DNA of 64,000 nucleotides from Lysobacter daejeonensis GH1-9 (GCF_000768355.1 NZ_AVPU01000002.1:1-64000), one strand, 5' to 3'; counted from the first letter of the stretch, positions 55,669-63,694 are shown. The notes: a model not told the origin generated them from the sequence alone. Numbers and translations: made by a program.

Positions 55669-58158
55669 ATGTTGTCCCGCCGTAGCTCCCGCCATGCCTT
55701 CCGCCTTTCCGCGATTTCCGTCGGCCTGCTCGCCAGCGGGGTCGCCCTGGCCGACGCCCACCTCGACCCGCAGCTGGTCTCCTTGATGCAGAGCGCCGGC
55801 GCGGCCGATGAACTGCAGATCGTGGTCAGCTACGAGCAGTCCGGCCCGGTGACCGCCGCCCAGATTGCCGCCCTGCGGCAGTTGGGCATCACCAAGGGCA
55901 TCACCATGCGCACCCTGCCGATCGCCGGCGCGCTGGCTACCCCGGCCGAGATCCGCGCGCTGGCCCAGCGCGACGACGTGGCCTCGATCTACTTCAACGC
56001 CCCGTTGCGCTACTTCAACAAGGAAGCGCGCGAGATGTCCGGTGCCGCCCGCGCCGTGCAGAATCCGGCCGACTTCGGCCGCCCGGTGCCCTACAGCGGC
56101 AAGGGCATCACCGTGCTGGTCAACGACTCGGGCGTGGACGGCACGCATGACGACATCAAGTTCGGCGACCACCTGGTGCAGAACACCCAGGGCGTGACCA
56201 ACCTGGCCTCGGTGGACAGCATGCTGCCCATCACCTACCTCGAAGGCATCCCCAACACCGACTGGGGGTCGGGCCACGGCACGCACTGCGCCGGCACCAT
56301 CGGCGGCACCGGCGCCAAGTCCAACGGCCTGTATCGCGGCGTGGCGCCGGGTGCTGACCTGGTGGGATACGGCTCGGGCGCGGTGCTGCTCATCCTCGAT
56401 GCGGTCGGTGGCCTGGACTACGCGGCCACCAACCAGTTCACCTACGCCAACACCATCCGCGTGACCAGCAACTCGTGGGGCTCCTCGGGCAAGTTCGACC
56501 CGATGAACCCGGTCAACATCTCCACCTATGAGTTGTACAAGCGCGGCATCGTCAGCGTGTTTGCCGCAGGCAACGACGGCCCTGGCGAGGACACCCACAA
56601 CCCGTATGCGCAGGCCCCGTGGGTCATCTCGGTGGGCGCCGGCGAGAAGGACGGCGTGCTGACCTCGTTCTCCTCGCGCGGCAAGCGCGGCGAAACCGGA
56701 ACCTTCACCATGCCCGACGGCCGCAGCTGGACCTACAGCAACGAACCCACCATCGTCGCTACCGGCGTGGACATCGTCTCCACCCGCACGCTGACCGGTG
56801 CACTGCCGGCCACCGAGGCGCAACACGATGCCGAGACGCTTGATCCGGCACACGTGCCGTTCTACACCCACATGAGCGGCACTTCGATGGCCACCCCGCA
56901 CGTGGCCGGCATCGTGGCGCTGATGCTGGAAGCCAACCCGTACCTGACCCCCGCGCAGATCAAGGACATCATCGAGCGCACCGCGTCCAACATGACCGGG
57001 CGCCTGTACTGGGAGGCAGGCACCGGTCACGTCAACGCCTACGAGGCCGTGGCGGCCGCGGCAGGCCTGCGCAACGACCACGGCGCCACCGTCAACGCGC
57101 TGCGCGAGTTCAACGCCAACGCCGTACTCGCTGGCGGCGTGCCAAATGAGCCGTTCTCGGTGTTCTTCGCACCGGTCGGTACCGTGGAGGAGCACTCCTT
57201 CACCGTCGGCAGCGACATCGCATGGGTCTCGGCCCGCGCCACCATCGGCGAGAACACGCTGGCGCTGGTGCTGACCGACCCGGATGGCGTGAAGTACGGC
57301 TCGTCGATCGCATTGCCGGTGCTGGGTGACACCGTCACCACCGGTGCCCCCGGCAAGCCCGGCGTTTGGAAGGTGAGCGTGCGCGGCATTGGCTCGGTAT
57401 CGGGCACGGACCTGGATCCGCTCAACGTCACCAACGGTTACGCCGCACCCGGCACGGTCAGCGGCGAGATCAGCTTCCTCAAGAGCGGTGGATACACCGG
57501 CATGGACGACGTGGCCAACCACGCGGCACGCCAGGCGATCGAGTACGCGGTGGCCAACCGCCTGGTCGATGGCTACTCGGACAAGAAGTTCCGCCCCGAC
57601 CAGACCCTCAAGCGCAGCGAACTGGCGCAGTACCTGGTGATGGGCACGAGCGTCCGCCAGCACCTGCCGTTTGACGGCAAACGCACCATCAACGACGTCG
57701 ATACCACCCACCCGGCCTATGCCTTCGTCGAATCGGTCGTGGCCCGCGGCGGTTCGCTGCGCGACCTCAGCCAGAAGCAGGACGCGGTGATGGGTACCGT
57801 CAACGGCGCGTTCCGACCGACCGACAGCGTGACCCGTGTCAGCCTGGCCTACTCGCTGGTGCAGTCGCTGGCGCTGCAGTCGCAGGCCCAGGCCTTCACT
57901 GGTGAGCTGACCGCGTTCTACGACGGCCGCCGCATCCCGGTGGAAGACGCCGCCAGCATCCCGGCCAGCCTGCGTGGCTACGTGCAACTGGCGCTGGATC
58001 ACGGACTGATCAACGCGCGCTTCGCCCTGACCCAGGGGCCGTTCGACCTGCAGCCGACCCTGCATGCGTACTTCGACCCCGGCAAGACCGTGACCCGCGC
58101 AGCCTATGCCGTCGCCGCCGGTCGTTACATGGCCCACTACCAGAGCGCCGAAGACTAA
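55669..58158 (+). CDS. Secreted S8 (subtilisin-like) protease with SLH-like repeats, 2
   Basis: 829 aa from ATG 55669 (CGGAGTG upstream; an in-frame ATG at 55618 would add 17 residues before the signal peptide). Signal peptide ends near GVALADA. The protease domain has Asp153 (VNDSGVDGTHDD), His203 (GSGHGTHCAGTIGG) and Ser406 (MSGTSMATPHV). A beta-rich domain precedes three SLH-like repeats (about 612-658, 674-733, 765-822; e.g. VANRLVDGYSDKKFRPDQTL). It is paralogous to the protease at 46292 along its whole length. Transcribed away from the signalling run, it shares an operator-like motif with the other protease. A strong terminator follows. Confidence 0.9.
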   Translation: MLSRRSSRHAFRLSAISVGLLASGVALADAHLDPQLVSLMQSAGAADELQIVVSYEQSGPVTAAQIAALRQLGITKGITMRTLPIAGALATPAEIRALAQRDDVASIYFNAPLRYFNKEAREMSGAARAVQNPADFGRPVPYSGKGITVLVNDSGVDGTHDDIKFGDHLVQNTQGVTNLASVDSMLPITYLEGIPNTDWGSGHGTHCAGTIGGTGAKSNGLYRGVAPGADLVGYGSGAVLLILDAVGGLDYAATNQFTYANTIRVTSNSWGSSGKFDPMNPVNISTYELYKRGIVSVFAAGNDGPGEDTHNPYAQAPWVISVGAGEKDGVLTSFSSRGKRGETGTFTMPDGRSWTYSNEPTIVATGVDIVSTRTLTGALPATEAQHDAETLDPAHVPFYTHMSGTSMATPHVAGIVALMLEANPYLTPAQIKDIIERTASNMTGRLYWEAGTGHVNAYEAVAAAAGLRNDHGATVNALREFNANAVLAGGVPNEPFSVFFAPVGTVEEHSFTVGSDIAWVSARATIGENTLALVLTDPDGVKYGSSIALPVLGDTVTTGAPGKPGVWKVSVRGIGSVSGTDLDPLNVTNGYAAPGTVSGEISFLKSGGYTGMDDVANHAARQAIEYAVANRLVDGYSDKKFRPDQTLKRSELAQYLVMGTSVRQHLPFDGKRTINDVDTTHPAYAFVESVVARGGSLRDLSQKQDAVMGTVNGAFRPTDSVTRVSLAYSLVQSLALQSQAQAFTGELTAFYDGRRIPVEDAASIPASLRGYVQLALDHGLINARFALTQGPFDLQPTLHAYFDPGKTVTRAAYAVAAGRYMAHYQSAED

Positions 58159-58184
58159 GCGCACATCCAGAGCTCCAACCCCTT

Positions 58185-58214
58185 GGGCCCGGCACCGCCG
58201 GGCCCTTTCTTTTG
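58185..58214 (+). terminator. Terminator of S8 protease 2
   Basis: GGGCCCGGC-ACC-GCCGGGCCC stem-loop (58185-58205) and TTTCTTTTG tail, 26 bases after the stop. Confidence 0.92.
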
Positions 58215-58291
58215 CGTGCGACCAAAGGGCGACGGGTCAGCTCGCACGGCGCCGCTAAGATGATGGCCCACGGGCAATGGAGAGGTGGGTG

Positions 58292-59221
58292 ATGCGGATC
58301 CTGATGGTGGGCGCTGGGGGCGTGGGTGGCTACTTCGGCGGGCGGCTGGCCGCCGCGGGCCGTGATGTCACCTTCCTCGTGCGCGAGGCGCGTGCGGCCA
58401 CGCTGGCCCGCGATGGCCTGCGGGTGCGCAGCCCGTTTGGCGACATCGACCTGCCGTCACCGCAGACCGTTACGCGCGACACGCTCACGACGGCATTCGA
58501 CCTGGTCATCGTGGGCTGCAAGGCGTATGACCTGGCGCCTGTGATCGACGACATCGTGCCTGCGGTGGGGCCGGACACGGCGGTCCTGCCCCTGCTCAAC
58601 GGCATGGCCCATCTGGACGCCCTGGATGCCCGCTTTGGCGCCGCGCGCGTGCTGGGTGGCCAGTGCCACATCGCCGCAACGCTGGACGGTGAAGGCGTGA
58701 TCCGCCACCTCAACCGCACGCACAGCCTGACCTTCGGCGAGCGCGACGGCAGCGACTCCGCCCGCATGCAGCGCATCACCGCGGCGTTGTCCAATACCGG
58801 GTTCGATGCGCGGCCCAGCGGGCACATCGTCCAGGACATGTGGGACAAATGGGTGTTCCTGGCCACGTTGGCCGGCGTCACCTGCCTGATGCGCGCCTCC
58901 GTGGGCGACATCATGGCCGCCCCCGGCGGGCGCGAGATCACCCTGGAACTGCTGGGCAACTGCCTTGCCGTCGCCGCCGAGGCAGGCCATGCGCCGGACG
59001 AAGCCGCCAACGAGCGCACCCGGCAATCACTGACGGAGCCAGGCTCAACGTTGACCGCGTCGATGCTCCGCGACATCCAGCGCCGCGGCCCCATCGAGGC
59101 GGATCATATCGTCGGCGACATGATCGAACGCGCTGGCCGTCGGCGCGCCAGCATCCCGCTGTTGCACATCGCCTATGCGCACTTGAAGGCGTACGAGGCC
59201 AGCAGGCTGCGCGCCAGCTGA
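58292..59221 (+). CDS. Ketopantoate reductase family protein (PanE/ApbA)
   Basis: 309 aa from ATG 58292 (GGAGAGG upstream). N-terminal NADP-binding loop VGAGGVGGYFGGRL, GCKAYDL, PLLNGMAHLDAL, and the catalytic Lys186 in DMWDKWVFLATLAG. PanE reduces 2-dehydropantoate in pantothenate synthesis. Several paralogs of this family have other 2-oxoacid substrates, and no pantothenate genes adjoin, so the exact substrate is open. Its 3' end overlaps the convergent small gene by 49 bases. Confidence 0.88.
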   Translation: MRILMVGAGGVGGYFGGRLAAAGRDVTFLVREARAATLARDGLRVRSPFGDIDLPSPQTVTRDTLTTAFDLVIVGCKAYDLAPVIDDIVPAVGPDTAVLPLLNGMAHLDALDARFGAARVLGGQCHIAATLDGEGVIRHLNRTHSLTFGERDGSDSARMQRITAALSNTGFDARPSGHIVQDMWDKWVFLATLAGVTCLMRASVGDIMAAPGGREITLELLGNCLAVAAEAGHAPDEAANERTRQSLTEPGSTLTASMLRDIQRRGPIEADHIVGDMIERAGRRRASIPLLHIAYAHLKAYEASRLRAS

Positions 59222-59400
59222 TTGCGGCGGTCATAGATCCGCACCTCCACGTCCGTGGCCTGCACCACGGTCATGGCATTGGCCTCTACCTTCGCTATCC
59301 GCAAGGCGTCGAGCAGGGTAGGGAAGCGACAGTGGCTGACGCGGTGGTCGATGGTGCGCGGCGCGGGCGTCGTGGCCCGGAACTCGACTCGGTAACCCAT
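59173..59400 (-). CDS. Small conserved-looking protein, unknown
   Basis: 75 aa from ATG 59400, with AAGGA on the minus strand 7 bases upstream. Sequence MGYRVEFRATTPAPRTIDHR at the start, predicted alpha/beta, no signal peptide or cysteine cluster. Overlaps the end of the PanE-family gene on the opposite strand by 49 bases. Codon pattern suits the host rather than the element to the right. Real gene likely but not certain. Confidence 0.55.
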   Translation of the reverse strand: MGYRVEFRATTPAPRTIDHRVSHCRFPTLLDALRIAKVEANAMTVVQATDVEVRIYDRRNQLARSLLASYAFKCA

Positions 59401-59514
59401 GGTCTGTCCTTGCTCCCGTGTGCTGTAGCACCGCATGGCCGGTGGGCGCGAGCGGAGTGGGACAAGGGTCACGCTTGGCGCGCGCGTTGTATGTAGGGGG
59501 ATGTCGCGTCGTCG

Positions 59515-59532
59515 TGTAGGAAAATTCCTACA
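59515..59532. promoter_or_regulatory. Perfect palindrome between the small gene and the element
   Basis: TGTAGGAA-AA-TTCCTACA, 115 bases before the small minus-strand gene; a related TGTAGGGGGATGTC lies at 59492-59505. Probably a regulator site. Apart from this and the att sequence I see no gene in 59401-59832. Confidence 0.45.
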
Positions 59533-59646
59533 ATGGCTATCCCCGTGCTACTTCGCGTCTGGGCGGATGGCCGCAAGCACCCAAAACGAAAAACCCCGCA
59601 GGGCTTGTCGCCTTGCAGGGCCTACGTTTCACGCTATCCACCGAAA

Positions 59647-59694
59647 TGGTGGCCGGGGAGGGAATCGAACCCCCGACACGGGGATTTTCAATCC
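59647..59694 (-). repeat. attachment site: 3' half of tRNA-Phe
   Basis: On the minus strand this is the end of a tRNA-Phe: GGATTGAAAATCCCCG (anticodon GAA), T-arm with GGTTCGATTCC and acceptor strand CCCGGCC-A-CCA. Upstream of the anticodon stem the sequence no longer fits a tRNA, so only the 3' half is present. It is the host-side att copy left when the element inserted between the anticodon loop and the 3' end. Confidence 0.88.
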
Positions 59695-59728
59695 TTGCTA
59701 CCGTTCGTCTGCTAGGTACGGGGATTTA

Positions 59729-59820
59729 CGTACCCCTCTTGTAAATCATTAAGATACGACGCATTATCGCCCTAGGAGTACGAGGGTTTACGGGCATTCC
59801 GGTACCCCCTGCGTACCCCC
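59729..59820 (+). repeat. Short GTACCCC direct repeats before the integrase
   Basis: GTACCCC occurs at 59730, 59802 and 59813, the last two in tandem, between the att half and the integrase start. Such repeats often are arm-type sites for integrase or excisionase binding; this is inference. Confidence 0.4.
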
Positions 59821-59832
59821 AATGGGGATGGT

Positions 59833-61155
59833 ATGCCGATCACGGTCAAGTTCACAGAAGCTCGCGTTGCCGCGCTGCGCTCTGAGGCGAAGCACGGCCG
59901 TGTCGAGTACCAGGACGAGCAGGTCTCGGCCCTTTGGCTCAGGGTGAGCCCGACGTCCGCCTCTTGGTACGTGATCAAGCGCATACCGGGCGGCCAGCGC
60001 CAGCGCGTTCTGCTTGGCAAGGCGGACGAGGTCTCCGTTGCGGCGGCGCGGGTCGAGGCCCAGAAGGTGATCGGTCGCTTGATGGCTGGTCAGGACGTCC
60101 AAAGCGAAAAGCGCGCCCGGAGGGTCACGCAAACCCGGGACAGCCTGACGCTATCTGAGGGGTTGGCCATCTACTTGGCTGAGCGGGACAAGCTCCGCCC
60201 GGCCACCAAAGCCACATACGAACGCGACCTCCGGACCACGTTTGGCGACTTCTGGGACCGCCCCTTGTCCGAATTGACCCCGGAACGGGTGCGCGACCGC
60301 CATAAGGACCGCAAGACCCGCGACGTACGGGCACAGGCCAAGGTCGAGAAGGCGGCGGACCGCAAGCGGATCAAGGCCAGCCCGTCCAGAGCGGACGGCG
60401 CGGTTAGGGCTCTCCGCGCGGTGGTCAATTACCTTCGCTCCGAGCGGCAATTAGACCTCCCTGACGTCGCGCGCCGCATTGTGGCTACCAAGGGTTGGGG
60501 CAACGTTCCCCGCCGGAAACGGGCCCTTCTTGGCGACGCGTTGGGCGAGTTCGTCGCATCCGTCCGAGCCCTGCCGGATGACCTGCCGCCGGATCTAACC
60601 GGGACTCAGCGCGACCTGACCCTATTCCTCCTGTGCACCGCCCTGCGCTGGTCGAGTGCGGCGGGCCTGCAGTGGTCGGAAGTGGACTTCAAGTCCAAGG
60701 CCGTGACCATCCCAGCCGACCGCATGAAGGGCAAGAAGGAACACACCTTGCCGCTGGGGCCGGCGATGCTGGCCATGCTCAAGCATCGCAAGTCCGAGGC
60801 GCGGTCCAAGGTCTACGTATTCCCCGGACTGCCGCACGAGGAAAGGGGGCTCACCCCCATTGGGCGGCTGTCCTCGCGCTTCCTGGCCAAGATCAAGGAC
60901 GCCGAGGGACAGCCAATTACCTGGTCACCCCATGACCTTCGGCGCACGGCGCTATCCGTCCTGGAATCCATGGACGTATCTGCCTATGCCCTCAAGCGCA
61001 TCGCTGCGCACAGCCAAGAATCTGACGTTACCGCTGGTTACTTGGCGGACGACGTCCACCGGCTACGCTCACCTATGGAGCGGCTTGAAACAGCGCTTCT
61101 GTCAGGAAAGAAAACTGCCCACGTGGTTTCCATAGGGCACAAGAGATCCGGCTAA
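59833..61155 (+). CDS. int: Tyrosine recombinase/integrase
   Basis: 440-aa integrase of the tRNA-site type. N-terminal DUF4102-like arm-binding part (to about 95), core-binding domain (about 105-210), catalytic domain with Arg272 (LLCTALRWSSAAGLQW), His367 and Arg370 (SPHDLRRTALS), His393 (IAAHS, replacing the commoner GH) and nucleophile Tyr403 (TAGYLADD). All catalytic residues are present. It lies 139 bases from the displaced tRNA-Phe half and is oriented away from the left junction. It would cut in the tRNA-Phe anticodon region. Confidence 0.95.
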   Translation: MPITVKFTEARVAALRSEAKHGRVEYQDEQVSALWLRVSPTSASWYVIKRIPGGQRQRVLLGKADEVSVAAARVEAQKVIGRLMAGQDVQSEKRARRVTQTRDSLTLSEGLAIYLAERDKLRPATKATYERDLRTTFGDFWDRPLSELTPERVRDRHKDRKTRDVRAQAKVEKAADRKRIKASPSRADGAVRALRAVVNYLRSERQLDLPDVARRIVATKGWGNVPRRKRALLGDALGEFVASVRALPDDLPPDLTGTQRDLTLFLLCTALRWSSAAGLQWSEVDFKSKAVTIPADRMKGKKEHTLPLGPAMLAMLKHRKSEARSKVYVFPGLPHEERGLTPIGRLSSRFLAKIKDAEGQPITWSPHDLRRTALSVLESMDVSAYALKRIAAHSQESDVTAGYLADDVHRLRSPMERLETALLSGKKTAHVVSIGHKRSG

Positions 61156-61165
61156 GGCCGGTAAC

Positions 61166-61200
61166 GGCGGAGCCGGGTGTTAGTGGCACCCGGCCCCGCC
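61166..61200 (+). terminator. GC-rich hairpin after the integrase
   Basis: GCCGGGTG/CACCCGGC (61172-61179 with 61187-61194) extended by GGCGG/CCGCC outside. There is no U-tract. It may stabilize or end the integrase transcript. Confidence 0.4.
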
Positions 61201-61229
61201 TCCCACGACCGTTCAGGAGGAGAACGACC

Positions 61230-61469
61230 ATGGCAACAGAGATTGTAAACGACGCTCCCAAGGCCTTCGCTGGCTGGGATTCCTCGATCTATTTCGCATG
61301 GATGGAGGCATTGTCCGACCTGATGATGTGCGCCAATACGGAAATGCTGAGCAAGGAGACCATCCCGACAATCGGGGGGCTGATGCTGGCTCTAACGGGG
61401 GCGACGGGCGAGGTGACAGACCGTGAGTACAGCGAAGCCCGGGCGCGCCAGACACCGAAGGCGGCGTGA
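61230..61469 (+). CDS. Small element protein, 79 aa, unknown
   Basis: ATG 61230 is preceded by AGGAGGAGA, a near-perfect ribosome-binding site. The sequence is helical (AGWDSSIYFAWMEALSDLMM...LMLALTGATGEVTDREYSEA through ~14-70) and has no known domain that I recognize. A 56-aa frame follows at once. Cargo or control gene of the element; function unknown. Confidence 0.7.
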   Translation: MATEIVNDAPKAFAGWDSSIYFAWMEALSDLMMCANTEMLSKETIPTIGGLMLALTGATGEVTDREYSEARARQTPKAA

Positions 61470-61471
61470 TC

Positions 61472-61642
61472 ATGGACGCTGACAACGTGGTTGGATTCGA
61501 TCCGAGTCGCAGGCGTGAAGGGCGGGAGCCACCGCTAACTGATTCCGAGCTGTCGCAATTGCGCCAGTTGCTGCGGCAGCACTCCTGTGTTGTGGGCGAA
61601 TGCCCCGTTGCCCGCCATATCCTGGCAGGCGACGAGAGTTGA
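61472..61642 (+). CDS. Small element protein, 56 aa, unknown
   Basis: ATG 61472 begins 2 bases after the preceding stop. The product starts MDADNVVGFDPSRRREGREP and ends with HSCVVGECPVARHILAGDES, holding one CxxxxC-type pair, with a helical middle (DSELSQLRQLLRQ). It is too short to judge by homology. The tight spacing after the 79-aa gene supports translation. Confidence 0.5.
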   Translation: MDADNVVGFDPSRRREGREPPLTDSELSQLRQLLRQHSCVVGECPVARHILAGDES

Positions 61643-61650
61643 ACGACTAT

Positions 61651-61705
61651 CCCGCACCTAGTCCGACGGGACGAAAAGTCGGTGACCCTGCCGGCCTGGT
61701 GCGGG
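61651..61705 (+). promoter_or_regulatory. Structured leader before the 239-aa gene
   Basis: CCCGCACC (61651-61658) pairs with GGTGCGGG (61698-61705), enclosing a CCGAC/GTCGG stem (61664-61683). Together they could form a branched RNA fold in the 93-base gap. A cis-acting RNA or protein-binding element is possible. Confidence 0.35.
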
Positions 61706-61735
61706 ACTCTTTCAGGGGCGCGGAGGGTTGCGCTT

Positions 61736-62455
61736 GTGATTCAGAAGAAGTTTTTCACGTGGTTCGACTTCTGTAAGGAACTGGGTGTCGATGGGGAAGC
61801 TGTCCGTCAGGCGGTTGCACGTGGCGAACTCCCCGCGTACCTGCACTTACGAGGCACTACCGCGCAGCTCCAGTTACTCTCGTTTCAAGGAGGGGTAGAG
61901 CCAGCAAGTGGCCACGGTGAAGTATCCATGTGGCACCGGACAGAAAAGCCATTTCCTGGTGCTGGCGGGAGCTACTACAAGCTCACGGGTTGGTTTCAGG
62001 TTGACCCCTACACGCTACGCCAGGCTGGATTGGTCGGCGAGTTTCGATCTACTCCCACGGTCCTGCCAGCGCCGGAGTGCGATGGGCTCAATGATGGCGA
62101 CGTTTGGGAGCTTTCAACCGAGACGTATCACGAGTACGAGGGCGTGCCGTACTTCGAGGAAGATTGGACTATCGCACCAACCCTTAGCGACCTGTGGTTC
62201 CGCGATGAAACTTTGGCGAAATTGATGAGCGGATCAAAGGCGGGGCCAACAGACGCAAACGATAAGTCACTTACCACGCGCGAGCGAAATACGCTCCTGC
62301 GAATTATCGCCGGCCTGGCAAAGTACGCTGGAATAGACGTAACCAACGGCAAGGCGGCTGCGCAGATTGAAGCGGCCGTGGCCACTGCTGGGTTTGATGG
62401 CCCCAAGGAAAAGACGATCCGAGGCGTCGTGTCCGAGTTGGGCAAGCTGGACTAG
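61736..62455 (+). CDS. Element protein of unknown function, 239 aa
   Basis: GTG 61736 is chosen because GGAGGG lies 8 bases upstream; an earlier GTG at 61682 lacks this. The N-terminus (KKFFTWFDFCKELGVDGEAVRQAVARGEL, about 5-33) looks like a helix-turn-helix binding part. The C-terminal ~55 residues (SLTTRERNTLLRIIAGLAKY, then EAAVATAGFDGPKEKTIRGVV) form a helical domain often attached to unknown proteins on mobile elements. No enzymatic motif seen. The stop lies just before an operator-like repeat array. Confidence 0.7.
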   Translation: MIQKKFFTWFDFCKELGVDGEAVRQAVARGELPAYLHLRGTTAQLQLLSFQGGVEPASGHGEVSMWHRTEKPFPGAGGSYYKLTGWFQVDPYTLRQAGLVGEFRSTPTVLPAPECDGLNDGDVWELSTETYHEYEGVPYFEEDWTIAPTLSDLWFRDETLAKLMSGSKAGPTDANDKSLTTRERNTLLRIIAGLAKYAGIDVTNGKAAAQIEAAVATAGFDGPKEKTIRGVVSELGKLD

Positions 62456-62457
62456 GC

Positions 62458-62495
62458 CGGTAATTACTCAGTTAGTCGCGGTAATTCCCGACTAA
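62458..62495. promoter_or_regulatory. Interleaved direct and inverted repeats (operator)
   Basis: CGGTAATT occurs at 62458-62465 and 62479-62486, exactly 21 bases (two helical turns) apart. TTAGTCG (62472-62478) and CGACTAA (62489-62495) form an inverted repeat across the second copy. The array lies in the 105-base gap before two helix-turn-helix genes, so a self-regulated operator is likely. Confidence 0.55.
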
Positions 62496-62560
62496 TGCGA
62501 CAAAACCGCTATTGAATACGTTCCAACTCGGCCAACACTCGCCGGGATGGAGCAACAACG

Positions 62561-62806
62561 GTGGCACGCAACCTTCAGACGGTTTCACAGTTCGCGGGGG
62601 ATACCCCGTTTACGGAAGCCCAGCTGCGCTGGTGGATCTTCCACGCTGATTCGAATGGCCTAGCTGAGGCCGGGGCGGTTGTCCGCATTGGACGGCGCGT
62701 CTATCTGGATACCGACGGCTTTGACCGTTGGATCACACGTCAAAATTCCGACCGTCAAAAATCTGACAGCGGGACGCCTGCATTGGAGGTCGCCAATGCC
62801 GGCTAA
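62561..62806 (+). CDS. Small helix-turn-helix-like protein
   Basis: 81 aa from GTG 62561 (GGAG 9 bases upstream). FAGDTPFTEAQLRWWIFHAD and VVRIGRRVYLDTDGFDRWI form an AlpA/excisionase-like winged helix pattern, in which the last strand reads the target name line (GRRVYLD). Likely regulator or recombination directionality factor. The next gene overlaps its end. Confidence 0.65.
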   Translation: MARNLQTVSQFAGDTPFTEAQLRWWIFHADSNGLAEAGAVVRIGRRVYLDTDGFDRWITRQNSDRQKSDSGTPALEVANAG

Positions 62807-63095
62807 CTGCCACTCAATCGGGGCCGGTTACGGCAACGGGACTGGATTTCCCGCCCCTAACGTCGTGCCTATGACGAAGCCCGACACTGAGAGCGACAAC
62901 GCACCCCGCCGCAACCTTTCCGAACAGGAGGCCGCCGACTATCTGGGCGTCCTTTCCGTTCGGACCCTCCAAGACTGGAGGCGCAAGCGTACTGGTCCTG
63001 CCTATCTGCGACTTGGTCGGCGGGTGGCATATCCGGTAAGAGACCTGGACGCATTCCTGATGTCCGCGCGCGTCGCGCCAAAGGGTGCATCTTGA
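62796..63095 (+). CDS. Excisionase/MerR-like helix-turn-helix protein
   Basis: 99 aa from ATG 62796, which has GGAGG six bases upstream; ATG 62871 (74 aa) is an alternative that would remove a Gly/Asn-rich N-terminal stretch. Domain NLSEQEAADYLGVLSVRTLQDWRRKRTGPAYLRLGRRVAYPVRDLDAFL (about 47-93) is the classic AlpA/Xis-type DNA-binding module. Its position after a small HTH protein and far from the integrase suggests control of the element; an excisionase role is possible. Confidence 0.78.
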   Translation: MPANCHSIGAGYGNGTGFPAPNVVPMTKPDTESDNAPRRNLSEQEAADYLGVLSVRTLQDWRRKRTGPAYLRLGRRVAYPVRDLDAFLMSARVAPKGAS

Positions 63096-63694
63096 GGCCG
63101 CTGGATATGGGGCTGCATCCCCATCCGGTGCAGATCGCGGACGTTGTCCTCCACGAGCCATCGGGCTTCCTAACTTGGCCAGCCAAAGGGCTGATCTACG
63201 GCCGCAGTGGAGAGGTCATCGGGAGCGACTGCGCGGACGGTTACGTGCGCGTCGGTCCCCGCCAAGGGCTCACCAACTACCAATACCCGCACAGGATCAT
63301 CTGGGAGGCGGTTCACGGGCGCATCCCGGAAGGCTATCAAGTCGATCATCTCAACGGGATCAAGCACGACAACCGTATTGCGAACCTGGACGCCGTGACT
63401 CAATCCGAGAACGTTCGGCGGGCAATCGCGATGGGGCTGGCACCCGTAGGTGAGGCGCGCTCGGACTCCAAGTTGACCGCTGAGTTGGTCCGCCAGATCA
63501 GGCGCACTACCAAAGCGGGGCAAAAAACAGTCGCACAGTGGGCCCGTGAGTTGGGCGTGGACCCCGCAACGATCCGCAGTGCGCGCGACGGCACAACCTG
63601 GCGTCACGTGGCCTGCCGAGGGCGGTCCCGTGGGGGGCTTAGTACCACCTTCGGTGGCCACCATCCCGGCAAGTCCCGCAGGAGGCCAAAATGA
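63092..63694 (+). CDS. HNH endonuclease, homing type
   Basis: 200 aa. TTG 63092 overlaps the preceding stop by 4 bases; ATG 63107 (195 aa) is the alternative start. The HNH core is RIIWEAVHGRIPEGYQVDHL and NGIKHDNRIANLDAVTQSEN (about 70-110), with the zinc-free HNH_3 pattern. A C-terminal helix-turn-helix (VAQWARELGVDPATIRSARDG) resembles the DNA-recognition module of phage HNH nucleases. Such enzymes occur in phages as homing endonucleases or packaging helpers. No intron is seen around it. Confidence 0.82.
   Translation: MRPLDMGLHPHPVQIADVVLHEPSGFLTWPAKGLIYGRSGEVIGSDCADGYVRVGPRQGLTNYQYPHRIIWEAVHGRIPEGYQVDHLNGIKHDNRIANLDAVTQSENVRRAIAMGLAPVGEARSDSKLTAELVRQIRRTTKAGQKTVAQWARELGVDPATIRSARDGTTWRHVACRGRSRGGLSTTFGGHHPGKSRRRPK

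Noticed and set aside
55516-58164. 882-codon minus-strand frame across S8 protease 2
   Set aside because: Antisense shadow of a gene with an intact catalytic triad on the plus strand.
59647-59720. Complete tRNA-Phe gene
   Set aside because: Acceptor 5' strand, D-arm and full anticodon stem are missing; only the 3' half fits, as expected of an att copy.
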